Positions 17,426 to 27,225 of a stretch of 64,000 nt of DNA are shown piece by piece. Made by a program: the position numbers and the translations under genes. A model generated the notes under the pieces. The model was not told where the DNA came from. It ran no database searches and saw only the letters and a program-made list of their open reading frames with translations. The DNA is from Kutzneria viridogrisea (GTDB lineage Bacteria > Actinomycetota > Actinomycetes > Mycobacteriales > Pseudonocardiaceae): positions 186,001 to 250,000 of the forward strand of contig JACJID010000003.1 in NCBI GenBank assembly GCA_014138725.1. The letters run 5' to 3'. Each line of letters begins with the position of its first letter. Position 1 is the stretch's first letter.

Positions 17426-20400
17426 CTAAGCGACCTCCGAGTCCTGGACCGGCGGGTACTCGCCAGCGGCGAGGCGTCGCTCGAACTCCTCGTAGGCGCG
17501 AGTCATCTCCGCCTCACGATCCGGCTTGACCCAGTCGGACGGTGGGACGACGTCCTCGGCGTCCGGGTTGAGCTTCGCCTTCTTCCAAGCCTTTATAATC
17601 TCCGTCTCCGCGTCAGTCTGCCGGACACCCACATTGTGGGTGGACGCGCCAATCTTGTGACCGTCCGAATGGAAGAACATCTCCCACTCGTACTTGCGCA
17701 GCACGGCGAACTGAGACCGGTACATTGCGCAAAGCTGTTCGGCGCTCAAACCGAGCATCAACGCGACAAGGGCGTCGATCTCGACCAAGGCCATGCGCCG
17801 GTCATAGTCCGTGCGCAGCGGAGTCGACATACCCCAGTCCGGGTTGACGGTCTGCAGCGCGACAGTGGCGTTCGACTCTTTGGCCGTCCAGCGGTCCATG
17901 AGCCAGGCTTCGTCGAACAGCTCGTTCCAGATCGGCGCATAGTCGCGGGTCAGGCAGTTGAGTCGGAGTGTACGTAGGAGCAACGGTGTCGTCAGCGGAT
18001 GCGAAAGTGGTGCAGGGAACTGGCGCGCCAGCTCAATGTTGACCTTGGAGGTGCCAGATGCCTTGACAAGATAATCAAGCGGCAGCGATGACCAAAGGCC
18101 TGCTACGGCAGCTGTCTTCCGCCGATCCTCAAGCGCCATCGAAAACACGGTATGCACGTGCGTAGGGCCGGGCAGAAGCAACGCCACATGAAGGGCCCGC
18201 TCCATATTTGCCACGGTCATATTACGCCAGGTTACTCGCCAGAAATTCGGCAGATAGACACCAGAATCATGTTTGATTTGAGCTCGTTCAAATTCATCTC
18301 GACCGGAAGCACGTTGATAATTCGTCCGCGGGAGCGCGTTTTCACCAATGACGGTTAGATCCCACGGACTGTAATCCTTGTTCGACCTACAACCCGGATT
18401 TGGCTGCTTCGCAAAAGGCGTAGCTACCGTAAAAAGTGGCCCCTGGAGTACCACCTCCTCCCACACCTCCGGGATCTCAGTTCGCCATACCGTGTAACCA
18501 TTTTTCTTAGCCTGATCTTCAAGGAAGCCAAGCGACCATTCGTACCTATAATTCGACGTTCGTTCATCAAAGTTGGCAAGAATACGCAACGCCTCATTGT
18601 CCGCCACTGTAACCGGCCGCATCATTCGGGCATATCTAGCCGGCGTTCCCGGTGCATCAACGAGCCGCGCCCAGGCCTCCAACACTTCATCAGTAACAGT
18701 GATCACACGGTCTCGGTGAGGTCTAAAATCCCAGCCGCCACTCGGAAGTTGAATGCCCGGCACCTCGCCATCACCATTATGCCCAAAGGATCCGTCAGCA
18801 GTCCCCGGATGAGCAAGCCGACTTACCTGCATGTAGCACACTTGCTGCGACCCGCCGTACACCGCACATACAAATGTATTATTGTTGTCTATTTCCTCAA
18901 AGAGGAGGATGTGATTGCCGAACTGAATGAGGCGTCGCAGCCGTTCATAAGCGGCTGCGCGAAGCTCGCCGCCAACTGGATCGACGAGAAAAGATGCCGG
19001 ATGAATCAAGCCAACGGTCCCACCTGTCGCCAGGTTTCGCCAAGCGCGTTCCATAAAGTTCATATACAAGTTTGTCTTGAGTCCTGCGAGAACTTTATGC
19101 TCAACCTGTTCACCTAGATGCTCATTTAGGCCGGCCCACGAGGTTAGCTCTTTAAGATATGAGCCTCTCGCGGCACTTTCGGTAACGATCTCTTTCCGTC
19201 GCGACTCGAATACTTGTTGCGGAATCTGGTCCACCAGAGCAAGGTACGGGTCGAACTCGGCTAGGATCAGTTCGTCATCCCAGACAGGTCGAACCCACGG
19301 CGGGTTTCCGACCTGAAGGTCAAAGCCGCCTCGCGCAAATACCTGAGCAAAGCGCAGTTCCCAGTGGAAGAAGCCTTCACGCTCCGCGATCTCTCCCACG
19401 GTTCCGAGCCATGGGAACCTAAACGTGAGATCGAGCATGTCCACCATACCCTTGTTCTCCGGGCCGCGAGCGAACCGCCTATCATTCTCGTCCTCCTCGG
19501 CCAACGCCTCGAAGTCGTTGCTCGGCGCGAACAATCCGAGCGTATCTCCGGTCGCACTGTTGGCGTTGCCGTACCTTCCGCCGCCCGACTTCTTGCCCTT
19601 CGGTAGGGGGATGCCGAGCGCACCTTCGAGGAAGTCGAGCCACTGATCCAACGTCGGCGGACTTGGCGTGTGCGGCTGACCGACCGGCCAGAACCACAGC
19701 GCACACCAGGCGTTCATCACCAACTCCAAGCGTTGCAACGGTGACTCGGGATCGTTGAGCGCCCGCTCGACCTGCTCCCTTGTCACCGCACCGCTCGACG
19801 CCTGCAGCGGCTCAGCCTTCGGATCTAGGCCCCAGACCTCGATGCTACGCCGCACCTCGTTCTCTGAGACCGTTAGTCGCTTCTTCGCGAGCGTCCACAA
19901 TTGCTCAACCCTCGTGCTAAGCGCGAGCAGTCGCTTGGTGTCTGTCGCATTCGGGGACCTGCGAATATCTGTGCGCCACTTGGCAAGCGCGTTACGCTCC
20001 TCGGCCGCCAGTTCCTTGGCCTGCTTGGCATCGGCGACCGCACCCCAGCCGTGCGCGGGCAGCAGGAAGTGGTGGATCTCGTCCGCGCCTACTGTGTGGT
20101 CTTCAGCATCTTTACGCAGCGGACGTTCGGTCGGCGGTGTGGACAGCCAGGCCTTTCCTTTGAGCTGTGGCTTGGCGTACACAGCCCGCCTCGCGCCGAT
20201 CAGCGAGTTACCCCGCCGCAGGTGCAGACCGAACCAGGGCGCCTGCAATCCCTCGTGCATCGCGTTGAGCCACAACGAGACCTCGGCCAGTTCGACAGCG
20301 GTCTCATTCAGGTCCACCCCATAGCTATTGTGCAGCGCGATGTACGCCTTAACCTTCTGAAGCTCAGTCTCGTACTGGACACCAACCGGGAACTCCTGGG

Positions 20401-22357
20401 AGTCCTCCCGCTCGGCCATCTCGTGCCGGGTCCGGTTTAGATACGCCACTGCGAGCTGCCGGATCGCCTCATTGAGAAACGCGCCGGACCCCAGAGCCGG
20501 CTCGCAGATCGTCAGGTCCAGGATCTCGCGGGCCGTCATCTTCGGCGGGTTCGACTCACTACCGTCTTCGCCGATCAGCTCCGCGAGAGCGTGGCGGACC
20601 GTGAACTCGGTCAGGATCTCCGGCGTGTAGTACGACGCGGATCGCTGCCGCTCCCGGCCCGACAGTCGGTAGACGAAGGAGCCCCTCCGGTGCACCTTCC
20701 TGCGACGCTCGCCGGTAACCAGATCCTCCTCGGTGACGAACACGTCGTCCGCGTACTCACCGGCACGGTCGGCCGGTAGTACCCACGTGCCCTGCGCAGG
20801 GTCGCCGTCCTTCGCGACCTCATACAGGTCCTCGGCAGCGAAGAAGCCCGTGTACGACATCAGGCCCTCGTACACTGCGCCGAGCTGGTTGATGCCCAGC
20901 TGTGCGTACGAGACGTAGCCGCGGCCGCCCCTGGCGGCCTTGCCACGGGCGTCCGACGACGTGAGCATCAGTTTCTCGAGGACCAGATGCAGCACGCGGT
21001 TACGCAGCCGCGTGTCCACAACCATCGTGCCGACCGTCAGCGTCTTGCTGATCAGCGGGATCGCATTGTTCTTGAACAAGTCGCTGCGCAGCGGCTCGAA
21101 CCTGATCCCGGCGTCCGCATCCGCGCCGCCGAGTTCCTTATCCTTAATCGCGGCGCGTTCGGCCGGGGTCAGCGGGTTGTGGCCTTGCTCAACCAGCCTG
21201 AACAGCAATGCCAGCGACTCGTAGTAATGCAACCCCGCGGCGGATTCCTCTGGCAGGTCATACGAGACGAGTTCGCCTAGCCGGGCCAGGCCGTAGCCGT
21301 TCTGGTACGAGTCGTCGTTGCTCGGCAGAATTCCAAGCTCGGGACGGGACTCGGCATAGAGCAGAAAGAGGACCCGATATAGGTACCGTAGCGCCTGCTG
21401 GGTAAGCCGCCGTGGTAGGTCCGCGCCGAGTTCGCTGGGATCGGCGCCCGCGTCGTTGATGCGGTCCACGATCTCCTGTGCGATCAGCTCGACCGAGATT
21501 CGCAGGCCCTCGCGTAGCTCTTTCGAGACGCCGACCGCGTGCTTACGCCCCTTATCGACCAGGTCACCCAGCGCCGTGCGACCGTCGTGCGTAAGCAGCG
21601 ATTCCGCGCCGAAGAGTGCTGCCGCAGTCTCCAGTTCGCCACCGGAGGTCGTGTCGTTTTGGCCGAGCGCGGTGCCGATGTCCAAGCCGAGGAAGCGGCC
21701 CTCGAACCAGGAGCTGCTGTCGGCGAGTACGAGCGCGCCGCCGGCGAGCAGCAGCACGTAGCGCGGCGCGTCGTCAACGCCAAGTAGGAAGTTTATCGCG
21801 TCCAGTGCTAGATCAATACTCTGCGAGCCGTCTAGCCTGATAGGTTCCAGCAGCAATGAGCCGCTGTCCGCGTCGATTGCCTTATCGACGTCGCCCGCCC
21901 AGGTCGCGTCCAAGGCAATCAGCTCTAGCCCGCCCGGACCGGTGACGGTAAGCGCGGTCTGGAGCGTGCGCTCGGAGCCCAGGTGTTGCACCGTCAGCTG
22001 CCCGCGCCGCTGCACCTGGTGCGTCTCCGTGCTCTCCTTTGGATAAGCTAGGGCGCTTAGCAGTATGTCGCTGAAGTCGCGCTGCCGGTCCCGACGGCGT
22101 GGGTTCGTGGCCAAGACCGTGCGTGGATCGTCGTCGTCCTGCGCTCCGTCACCCGTCAATCCTTCGGTGATTTCGCTCGCGGCCTTGTTGAACGCGCGGC
22201 CGAGCGTACGGAGGCCTTGGGCAGAGTTGGGCAACTGCGCGAGCTGGGCGGCCTTCCAACGAGCGCGTACCCCGCCGAGATCCTTGGCTAGTAGCTCTGC
22301 CAGGTAGTGATCTGAGAGGTACTCGCCCTGGTTCTTGATCGCCTTGAACTCAGCCAT
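17426..22357 (-). CDS. Large N6-adenine DNA methyltransferase (DrmMI/PglX-like)
   Basis: 1643 residues. Starts MAEFKAIKNQGEYLSDHYLA. SAM motif I is EPALGSGAFLNEAI (~residue 618) and catalytic motif IV GNPPW (~1018). A long C-terminal target-recognition/helical region ends near PSDWVKPDREAEMTRAYEEF. Length and layout match large gamma-class methylases of DISARM/BREX-type systems rather than compact R-M methylases. Role inferred: self-DNA marking. The start overlaps the SNF2 stop by one base (TAATG). Composition is uneven: about 18.13-19.3 kb, just after motif IV and where target recognition is expected, is clearly AT-richer than the flanks, suggesting recombination of the specificity region. 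Confidence 0.87.
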   Translation of the reverse strand: MAEFKAIKNQGEYLSDHYLAELLAKDLGGVRARWKAAQLAQLPNSAQGLRTLGRAFNKAASEITEGLTGDGAQDDDDPRTVLATNPRRRDRQRDFSDILLSALAYPKESTETHQVQRRGQLTVQHLGSERTLQTALTVTGPGGLELIALDATWAGDVDKAIDADSGSLLLEPIRLDGSQSIDLALDAINFLLGVDDAPRYVLLLAGGALVLADSSSWFEGRFLGLDIGTALGQNDTTSGGELETAAALFGAESLLTHDGRTALGDLVDKGRKHAVGVSKELREGLRISVELIAQEIVDRINDAGADPSELGADLPRRLTQQALRYLYRVLFLLYAESRPELGILPSNDDSYQNGYGLARLGELVSYDLPEESAAGLHYYESLALLFRLVEQGHNPLTPAERAAIKDKELGGADADAGIRFEPLRSDLFKNNAIPLISKTLTVGTMVVDTRLRNRVLHLVLEKLMLTSSDARGKAARGGRGYVSYAQLGINQLGAVYEGLMSYTGFFAAEDLYEVAKDGDPAQGTWVLPADRAGEYADDVFVTEEDLVTGERRRKVHRRGSFVYRLSGRERQRSASYYTPEILTEFTVRHALAELIGEDGSESNPPKMTAREILDLTICEPALGSGAFLNEAIRQLAVAYLNRTRHEMAEREDSQEFPVGVQYETELQKVKAYIALHNSYGVDLNETAVELAEVSLWLNAMHEGLQAPWFGLHLRRGNSLIGARRAVYAKPQLKGKAWLSTPPTERPLRKDAEDHTVGADEIHHFLLPAHGWGAVADAKQAKELAAEERNALAKWRTDIRRSPNATDTKRLLALSTRVEQLWTLAKKRLTVSENEVRRSIEVWGLDPKAEPLQASSGAVTREQVERALNDPESPLQRLELVMNAWCALWFWPVGQPHTPSPPTLDQWLDFLEGALGIPLPKGKKSGGGRYGNANSATGDTLGLFAPSNDFEALAEEDENDRRFARGPENKGMVDMLDLTFRFPWLGTVGEIAEREGFFHWELRFAQVFARGGFDLQVGNPPWVRPVWDDELILAEFDPYLALVDQIPQQVFESRRKEIVTESAARGSYLKELTSWAGLNEHLGEQVEHKVLAGLKTNLYMNFMERAWRNLATGGTVGLIHPASFLVDPVGGELRAAAYERLRRLIQFGNHILLFEEIDNNNTFVCAVYGGSQQVCYMQVSRLAHPGTADGSFGHNGDGEVPGIQLPSGGWDFRPHRDRVITVTDEVLEAWARLVDAPGTPARYARMMRPVTVADNEALRILANFDERTSNYRYEWSLGFLEDQAKKNGYTVWRTEIPEVWEEVVLQGPLFTVATPFAKQPNPGCRSNKDYSPWDLTVIGENALPRTNYQRASGRDEFERAQIKHDSGVYLPNFWRVTWRNMTVANMERALHVALLLPGPTHVHTVFSMALEDRRKTAAVAGLWSSLPLDYLVKASGTSKVNIELARQFPAPLSHPLTTPLLLRTLRLNCLTRDYAPIWNELFDEAWLMDRWTAKESNATVALQTVNPDWGMSTPLRTDYDRRMALVEIDALVALMLGLSAEQLCAMYRSQFAVLRKYEWEMFFHSDGHKIGASTHNVGVRQTDAETEIIKAWKKAKLNPDAEDVVPPSDWVKPDREAEMTRAYEEFERRLAAGEYPPVQDSEVA

Positions 22358-25300
22358 TACGCACGCTCCCCGTTCCGCTGGGGCACCAGGACACCCAGCA
22401 CGCGGACCATCGGCTCACCCACGGTCACAAGTGACCGCATAACCTCGTTCAAGTCGGTGGCGATCTTCTCCACCTTCCGCTTCTCCCGCGTCGCCATGCC
22501 CGGCAACACCAGCTGCTCGGCCTTCGACTCTCGGGTCTTTCGCCACGCGTTGAGCCGCTGCTCGTAAGCGTGCAGCGGAGCCATCAACTCATCTTCTTGC
22601 CTGTCCTTCAGCCGGCGCATTTCAGCGCGCGCGGCGGTGACCGCAGGCTCGATCAGATGCTGGAACGCCGCCGGGTCGACGTCGCTGTTCGTGTTGTACA
22701 ACGTCTTCGTCTCCAGCACCCCGACGCGCCCAAGCACCGGCAGCAGGTCCTCAAACCGAGGCCTGCTCGCCCCGCCGTCCAGGCCGCTCATCGCGAGATA
22801 CGCAAGAACCGTAGGTCGGCCCTGCGCGTTCGAATACATCCCCTGGATCAGCACCGTCGGCTCCGCCACTGCGCAAGCGATCACTGGCGCGCTGTTGCGG
22901 GCAAGGCGCGCCAAAGCCTTGTCCACCAGCCACTCGATGACCGGATGACGGTCCGCAAGGAACGTCACATCGGGCCAACCGGAGGAATCAGCTCGCTGCT
23001 GCTTCGTCGCATGCCGACCTCGGCTACGCCCGTTCCCGCCGTCCTGCGCCACCTCATCTAGCTTCTTGCTCGCTGCGCGCTGCCGGGCATAGTCGAGGCG
23101 TCGTTGGGCCAGTTCCGATGAGAACGTGCCACGCAGCGTCGTGAGCACCTCGTGGTCTCTCAGGTACTCCTCCGGCAGCACCCTGAGCCGCCGCTGCAAG
23201 TCCGGCGCGGGTTGGAAGGTGAGCAGCTCCGGTTCGTGCTCCTCGTCGTAGTGGAAGCCGACCGACTGACGTGGGTCGCCGTACACTTCCTCGAATGCCG
23301 CCTCGGTGAACGCCTTCGTGCTTGGGAACAGGCGGAGCTCCCTGTAACGCTCCTGCTTGCCACCCACCGGTTCCGTCGCGCCCACGCCATCACCATCTGG
23401 CTCGGCGATCCACGCCTCGAAGTCGTCGATCGGTGCGGCGGGCAGTTCCTCTTCGACGTCGCGGCCCTCCAGGAACGCCTCACCGATCTGCCGTTCCTCG
23501 GCGAATTCGTCGTGCAGGCCCATCACCGCCGCCGCGTCGCCGAAGGTGCGATGTACCTCGTCCTCTCGCTCCACCAGCCTGCGCGAGACCTTGAAGTCAG
23601 CATCCTGGCGCTTGTCGTCGCCCGGTCGCACATGCAGCAGGACACGCATCTGCGGGTTCTTGAGCTGGCCGTACCGGTCGATCCGGCCGTTGCGCTGCTC
23701 CAGGGTGATCAACGACCAGGGCACGTCGTAGTGCACGAGGTGGTGACACTCGCGATGCAGGTTCACACCCTCAGCCGCGATATCGCCGGTCAGCAGGACC
23801 CGCAACTCGCTGCTCGCAAGGCCGAAATCCTTCACATTTTGCTGCTGCTCGACGTCCGACAGCCCACCGTGCAGCATCCGCACCGGTCCCTGCGTCGACT
23901 TCGCCCCCGCAGGCATCGTGAACCCCAGCGCTTCTGGCAGTTGCGCCCGCAGGAAGTCGAGCGTCGCCCTGCGCTCAGAGAAGATCACCACACGGTTCTG
24001 GGACTTTGACCCAATCCCAATCTCCTTGAGCTCGCCAACAAGGGCCTCGAGCTTCGCGCTGTGCTGCATGCCGACCTCGGCGACCAGATCACGCAGCGTC
24101 CCCAGAGCCAACTTCTCCGCACGGCGGTCTGTGTGGTGTTTCTTCTCATCCTCCGCGATCGTCTCGAAGCGGTTGGCAATCGTCTCAGCCAGCGCCGCGT
24201 GAGACGACAAGAAAGCCTTGAGGAGCGTGAACGGGAACAGCTTCGCACCCTTGCCTGTCACCGGGGCCGACTCGCCGTCCGGAGGCGAGATCCAAGTCTG
24301 ATATAGCTCTTGGAACACGGCCTCCTCCGGGCCGGTCGCCGCCGCGTACACGAATCGCGGCTTCTCCCGAGCCTTCCAGTGGTCGCCGATCTCGCTGTCC
24401 ACGTCCGGGCTTGTCTTGTGCCGACGCACGTACAGTCCAGCCATCTGCTCCGCGTCATAGTCGGCGGTATCTGGAATGGCTGTCGGATCGAGCAGGCTGA
24501 TCAGCTCGCCGAACGACTCCTTTTTGCCGTTGTGCGGGGTCGCGCTCGCCAGGATCAACGCGTGCGTACGCGGCGCGAGGATGCGGGCGAGTTCGTTGTT
24601 CTTCGCGCCGACGTTCACCAGCTTATGCGACTCGTCGATCACGACCGCGTCCCACTCGATGTTCCCGAGGGCATAGCGGTACTGGCTCGACTTGAGCGTG
24701 TCGATCGAGATGATCGCCCGCTTGTAGTACGTGAACGGGTTGCGCCCCGCCGGGATCTTCTGGCGCACCCGCTGGATGCCGAGCGAGTCCAACCGTACGA
24801 GCGGGATCGCGAAGCGGCACCACAACTCGTGCTGGAACTGCTCCAGGATGTGCCGCGGCGTCACCACCAGGATTCGCTCGCCCCGCCCGCGCCGGATCAG
24901 TTCAGCCAGGATCAGCCCGATCTCCAACGTCTTACCGAGCCCCACCGCGTCGGCGACGAGCAGCCTCGGACGCAGCCCGGCCAACGCGAGCCGCGCGGGC
25001 TCACGCTGGTACACAAGGTCGTCGAGCAGGTGCGTGCCGACTGTCGCCAGACGCCGCTCGCTCTCTGGGAGCGGCGTCGCACGCAGCACCGCCTCCCAGT
25101 AAAGCCGTGAGCGGCGGAACTGCGGCGAATCGTCCGTGACCAGCGTGGTGTCCTCGGGGCGCAGCGGCACGACGTCGTCAAGCTTCGTGAAGAACACGGC
25201 GCGCTGCTCGCGTACCAGCGGCGAGATCCCCGTGACCGTCAGCCGCTTGCCGTCCCTCTCGGTAACCTCGACCTCCGAGACGACCCACTCCTCGTCCCGG

Positions 25301-25371
25301 GCCTGCACACGCATGCCGACAGACCAGCTATCGATCGCCCCGGCCGCCACAGCCACCAACTCGCCTCTCAT
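22357..25371 (-). CDS. SNF2-family helicase (DrmD-like)
   Basis: 1004 residues. The N-terminal ~90 residues include GMRVQARDEEWVVSEVE, typical of DISARM-type SNF2 proteins. Walker A is DAVGLGKTLEIGLILAELI (~137-155), motif II VVIDESHKLVN (~245) and motif VI EQRNGRIDRYGQ (~556-567) preceded by TGDIAAEGVNLH. A ~350-residue helical C-terminus follows. No nuclease motif is seen. The family translocates on duplex DNA; in DISARM DrmD is required for part of the protection. It lies 37 bp downstream of the kinase gene and its stop overlaps the methyltransferase start, so it is in the same operon. Confidence 0.87.
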   Translation of the reverse strand: MRGELVAVAAGAIDSWSVGMRVQARDEEWVVSEVEVTERDGKRLTVTGISPLVREQRAVFFTKLDDVVPLRPEDTTLVTDDSPQFRRSRLYWEAVLRATPLPESERRLATVGTHLLDDLVYQREPARLALAGLRPRLLVADAVGLGKTLEIGLILAELIRRGRGERILVVTPRHILEQFQHELWCRFAIPLVRLDSLGIQRVRQKIPAGRNPFTYYKRAIISIDTLKSSQYRYALGNIEWDAVVIDESHKLVNVGAKNNELARILAPRTHALILASATPHNGKKESFGELISLLDPTAIPDTADYDAEQMAGLYVRRHKTSPDVDSEIGDHWKAREKPRFVYAAATGPEEAVFQELYQTWISPPDGESAPVTGKGAKLFPFTLLKAFLSSHAALAETIANRFETIAEDEKKHHTDRRAEKLALGTLRDLVAEVGMQHSAKLEALVGELKEIGIGSKSQNRVVIFSERRATLDFLRAQLPEALGFTMPAGAKSTQGPVRMLHGGLSDVEQQQNVKDFGLASSELRVLLTGDIAAEGVNLHRECHHLVHYDVPWSLITLEQRNGRIDRYGQLKNPQMRVLLHVRPGDDKRQDADFKVSRRLVEREDEVHRTFGDAAAVMGLHDEFAEERQIGEAFLEGRDVEEELPAAPIDDFEAWIAEPDGDGVGATEPVGGKQERYRELRLFPSTKAFTEAAFEEVYGDPRQSVGFHYDEEHEPELLTFQPAPDLQRRLRVLPEEYLRDHEVLTTLRGTFSSELAQRRLDYARQRAASKKLDEVAQDGGNGRSRGRHATKQQRADSSGWPDVTFLADRHPVIEWLVDKALARLARNSAPVIACAVAEPTVLIQGMYSNAQGRPTVLAYLAMSGLDGGASRPRFEDLLPVLGRVGVLETKTLYNTNSDVDPAAFQHLIEPAVTAARAEMRRLKDRQEDELMAPLHAYEQRLNAWRKTRESKAEQLVLPGMATREKRKVEKIATDLNEVMRSLVTVGEPMVRVLGVLVPQRNGERA

Positions 25372-25408
25372 CGCCGTACAGGATCTTTCAAATCAGCGTA
25401 ACTGCAGG

Positions 25409-26563
25409 TCAGCCGTCGTAACGGTCCTGCCGCTTGTAGATGGCGCTGTTCCATTGCTCGGCCCAGTGTCCCCCGAGCGGCTTCCCCTGACTGGCTGCAC
25501 CGCCTGGGCCTTGCGGCGCGCCACCGGACCGGCTTGAGGTGGCCACCAGGTCACCCAGCGCTGCGTCCGCGCCCTCGTAGCCGTCCCCTGCCTCCGCCTT
25601 GCCATCCGGCGGCCCACCGGCTACCGGCGGTGGGCCAGCCGAGACGGCTTCCGCCTCCTCGTGCCGCATGATCGCGGCTAGGAAGGGAGGGCTGAGGGGC
25701 GGCGCGGTGTCGGTGAACATTGCGACGCCCTGGTCCAACAGCCGCGGCAGCGCGACCTCAAGAATCTCCGACACTGTTGGGCGGGCGGTCGGGTTCCCGA
25801 CGAGGCAGCTCTCCAGGAGCTCGTACATGCCATCGGGTACGCCATCCAGATCAGGCATGCTGCCGTGCAGCCAGTACTGATAGGTAGCCGGGGTATACGG
25901 AGCGTGACCCGCCACGGCGTAGACCGTAGTCGCGGCCAAGCCGTACACATCGCTTTGCTGCGTGGCGGAACGGATGTCCATCATCTGTTCGGGGGCCGCG
26001 AAGAACTTCGTCCCTGCCCAGGTGGCCTGATTGGTGATGGTCGGCCCGTCTATCGACTTCGACAAGCCGAAGTCGATCACCTTGACGCCATCGCGGGCCA
26101 TCAGCACATTCCCGGGCTTGAGGTCCCGGTGCAACAAGCCCTCGGTGTGAATATGCAGCAGGGCCTCAGCGACCGAAGACAGCAGCCACCAGCCCCCGCG
26201 CTCGCTCAGCGGCCCCTGATCCTGCACCAACTTGTCCAAGGCTGGCGCTGACACATAACGAGTGGCCAGCCAGGGTGGATCGGCGTCAGTGTCTGCGGCC
26301 ACGAACCCGGCCGTGAACTCGCCACCCACTCGGCGGATCGCCTCCACTTCGTGTGCGAGGCGCCGGTACCAGGTCGAGTCGGCGTTCTCCGGCACCACGA
26401 TTAGCTTCACTGCCACGGGTCGTGCCGAGGTCTGCTGATGACCCACGTAGACCCTGCCGTAGCCTCCCTTGCCCACATACCCCGACAGCCGGAACGGGCC
26501 GATCCGCCGTGGATCTTCCGGCCGCAGCGGCTCCACGCTCACCAGACAACCCCATTCCGACAC
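25409..26563 (-). CDS. Eukaryotic-type Ser/Thr protein kinase, first gene of the helicase/methylase array
   Basis: 384 residues. An intact Hanks-type kinase: glycine loop GKGGYGRVYVG, VAVKLIV lysine, catalytic HRDLKPGNVL, DFGLSKS, GTKFFAAPEQ activation-loop end, and the conserved Arg region NPTARPTVSEIL. No transmembrane helix or PASTA repeats are visible, so it is cytosolic, unlike PknB. The ~100-residue tail is Gly/Pro/Ala-rich and probably disordered. ATG 26563 or GTG 26542 could be the start. It heads the array 37 bp before the SNF2 gene. Kinases also occur in Pgl/BREX-type (PglW) and other defence systems, which supports a sensing or regulatory role here; substrate unknown. Confidence 0.85.
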   Translation of the reverse strand: MSEWGCLVSVEPLRPEDPRRIGPFRLSGYVGKGGYGRVYVGHQQTSARPVAVKLIVVPENADSTWYRRLAHEVEAIRRVGGEFTAGFVAADTDADPPWLATRYVSAPALDKLVQDQGPLSERGGWWLLSSVAEALLHIHTEGLLHRDLKPGNVLMARDGVKVIDFGLSKSIDGPTITNQATWAGTKFFAAPEQMMDIRSATQQSDVYGLAATTVYAVAGHAPYTPATYQYWLHGSMPDLDGVPDGMYELLESCLVGNPTARPTVSEILEVALPRLLDQGVAMFTDTAPPLSPPFLAAIMRHEEAEAVSAGPPPVAGGPPDGKAEAGDGYEGADAALGDLVATSSRSGGAPQGPGGAASQGKPLGGHWAEQWNSAIYKRQDRYDG

Positions 26564-26606
26564 CCTCGTCAGCCCACGTGCATGCCGCCGGCAATCCTAA
26601 TGAAAC

Positions 26607-26850
26607 TCACAAGCCTTCTGTGCGGCTTCTCCCAGAGGCGAGGAGGCTCAACCCGGGCAAAACGGTCAGCCGGCGTGATCCCGACCTGTCATCGGACAAG
26701 CACTGCTGCAAGTACGTCTGGGTGCCCGCCCCGTGAACGGGCTCGATCTCCCAGCGACGGTCTCGTAGACGTACCCGCATCCCGCGCTCGACCACTCGCG
26801 CCCCCTTGGTCGACTCTTCGGTGGAACCCCGCAAGGCTCGTGACAGGCTA
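26607..26850 (-). pseudogene. Possible relic of a second SNF2 N-terminus
   Basis: A minus-strand open stretch encodes VVERGMRVRLRDRRWEIEPV, similar in spacing to GMRVQARDEEWVVSEVE at the N-terminus of the SNF2 helicase of the array (G-M-R-V-x-x-R-D-x-x-W shared). No helicase motif follows and the frame ends within about 60 residues, 44 bp before the kinase start. It may be the stub of a duplicated or displaced DrmD-like gene. The similarity is short, so this is tentative. Confidence 0.3.
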
Positions 26851-26966
26851 TCGAGGCACCCGGCTGCGCCTCGCCACGGCGCCTGACCACCAGCCATGTA
26901 GCGTGCAGCCATCTTTAGGTGAGATGCAGTCATGCCAGCGTGACGCAGGCGCTCCTGACGCGCGAG

Positions 26967-27225
26967 CTACGCCCTGGCGGCGTCGGTTGCCCGTTCGGGA
27001 AGGACACCACGCAACGTCCCGTCGAGGATCACGAAGCCTTCCGAACCGCCGCGCGCGGTGGCAGCAAGGGCCGGGACACTGGCGGCGAGGTGTTCGACGG
27101 CCTCGGCCACATTCCGGTAGACCATGGTGGTGCCGTTGCCGCAGCCGGTCGGGAGTTAGAGACGTGTCTGCACCGCGGATGGGCCAGCACGAGCCAGGCT
27201 TGGCGGCCTACCGGAAGCCAACGCT
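26967..27225 (-). pseudogene. IS5-type (DDE_Tnp_4) transposase relic
   Basis: Minus-strand fragments match the middle of IS5-family transposases of actinobacteria: GRQAWLVLAHPRC in one frame, then after a shift GNGTTMVYRNVAEAVEHLAA...EGFVILDGTL, which corresponds to the GTTTVYR...VILDGTL segment containing the first catalytic Asp. Both ends and the rest of the DDE domain are gone. It marks the border between the kinase-led array and the DUF4365 pair. No terminal inverted repeats were found. Confidence 0.7.
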
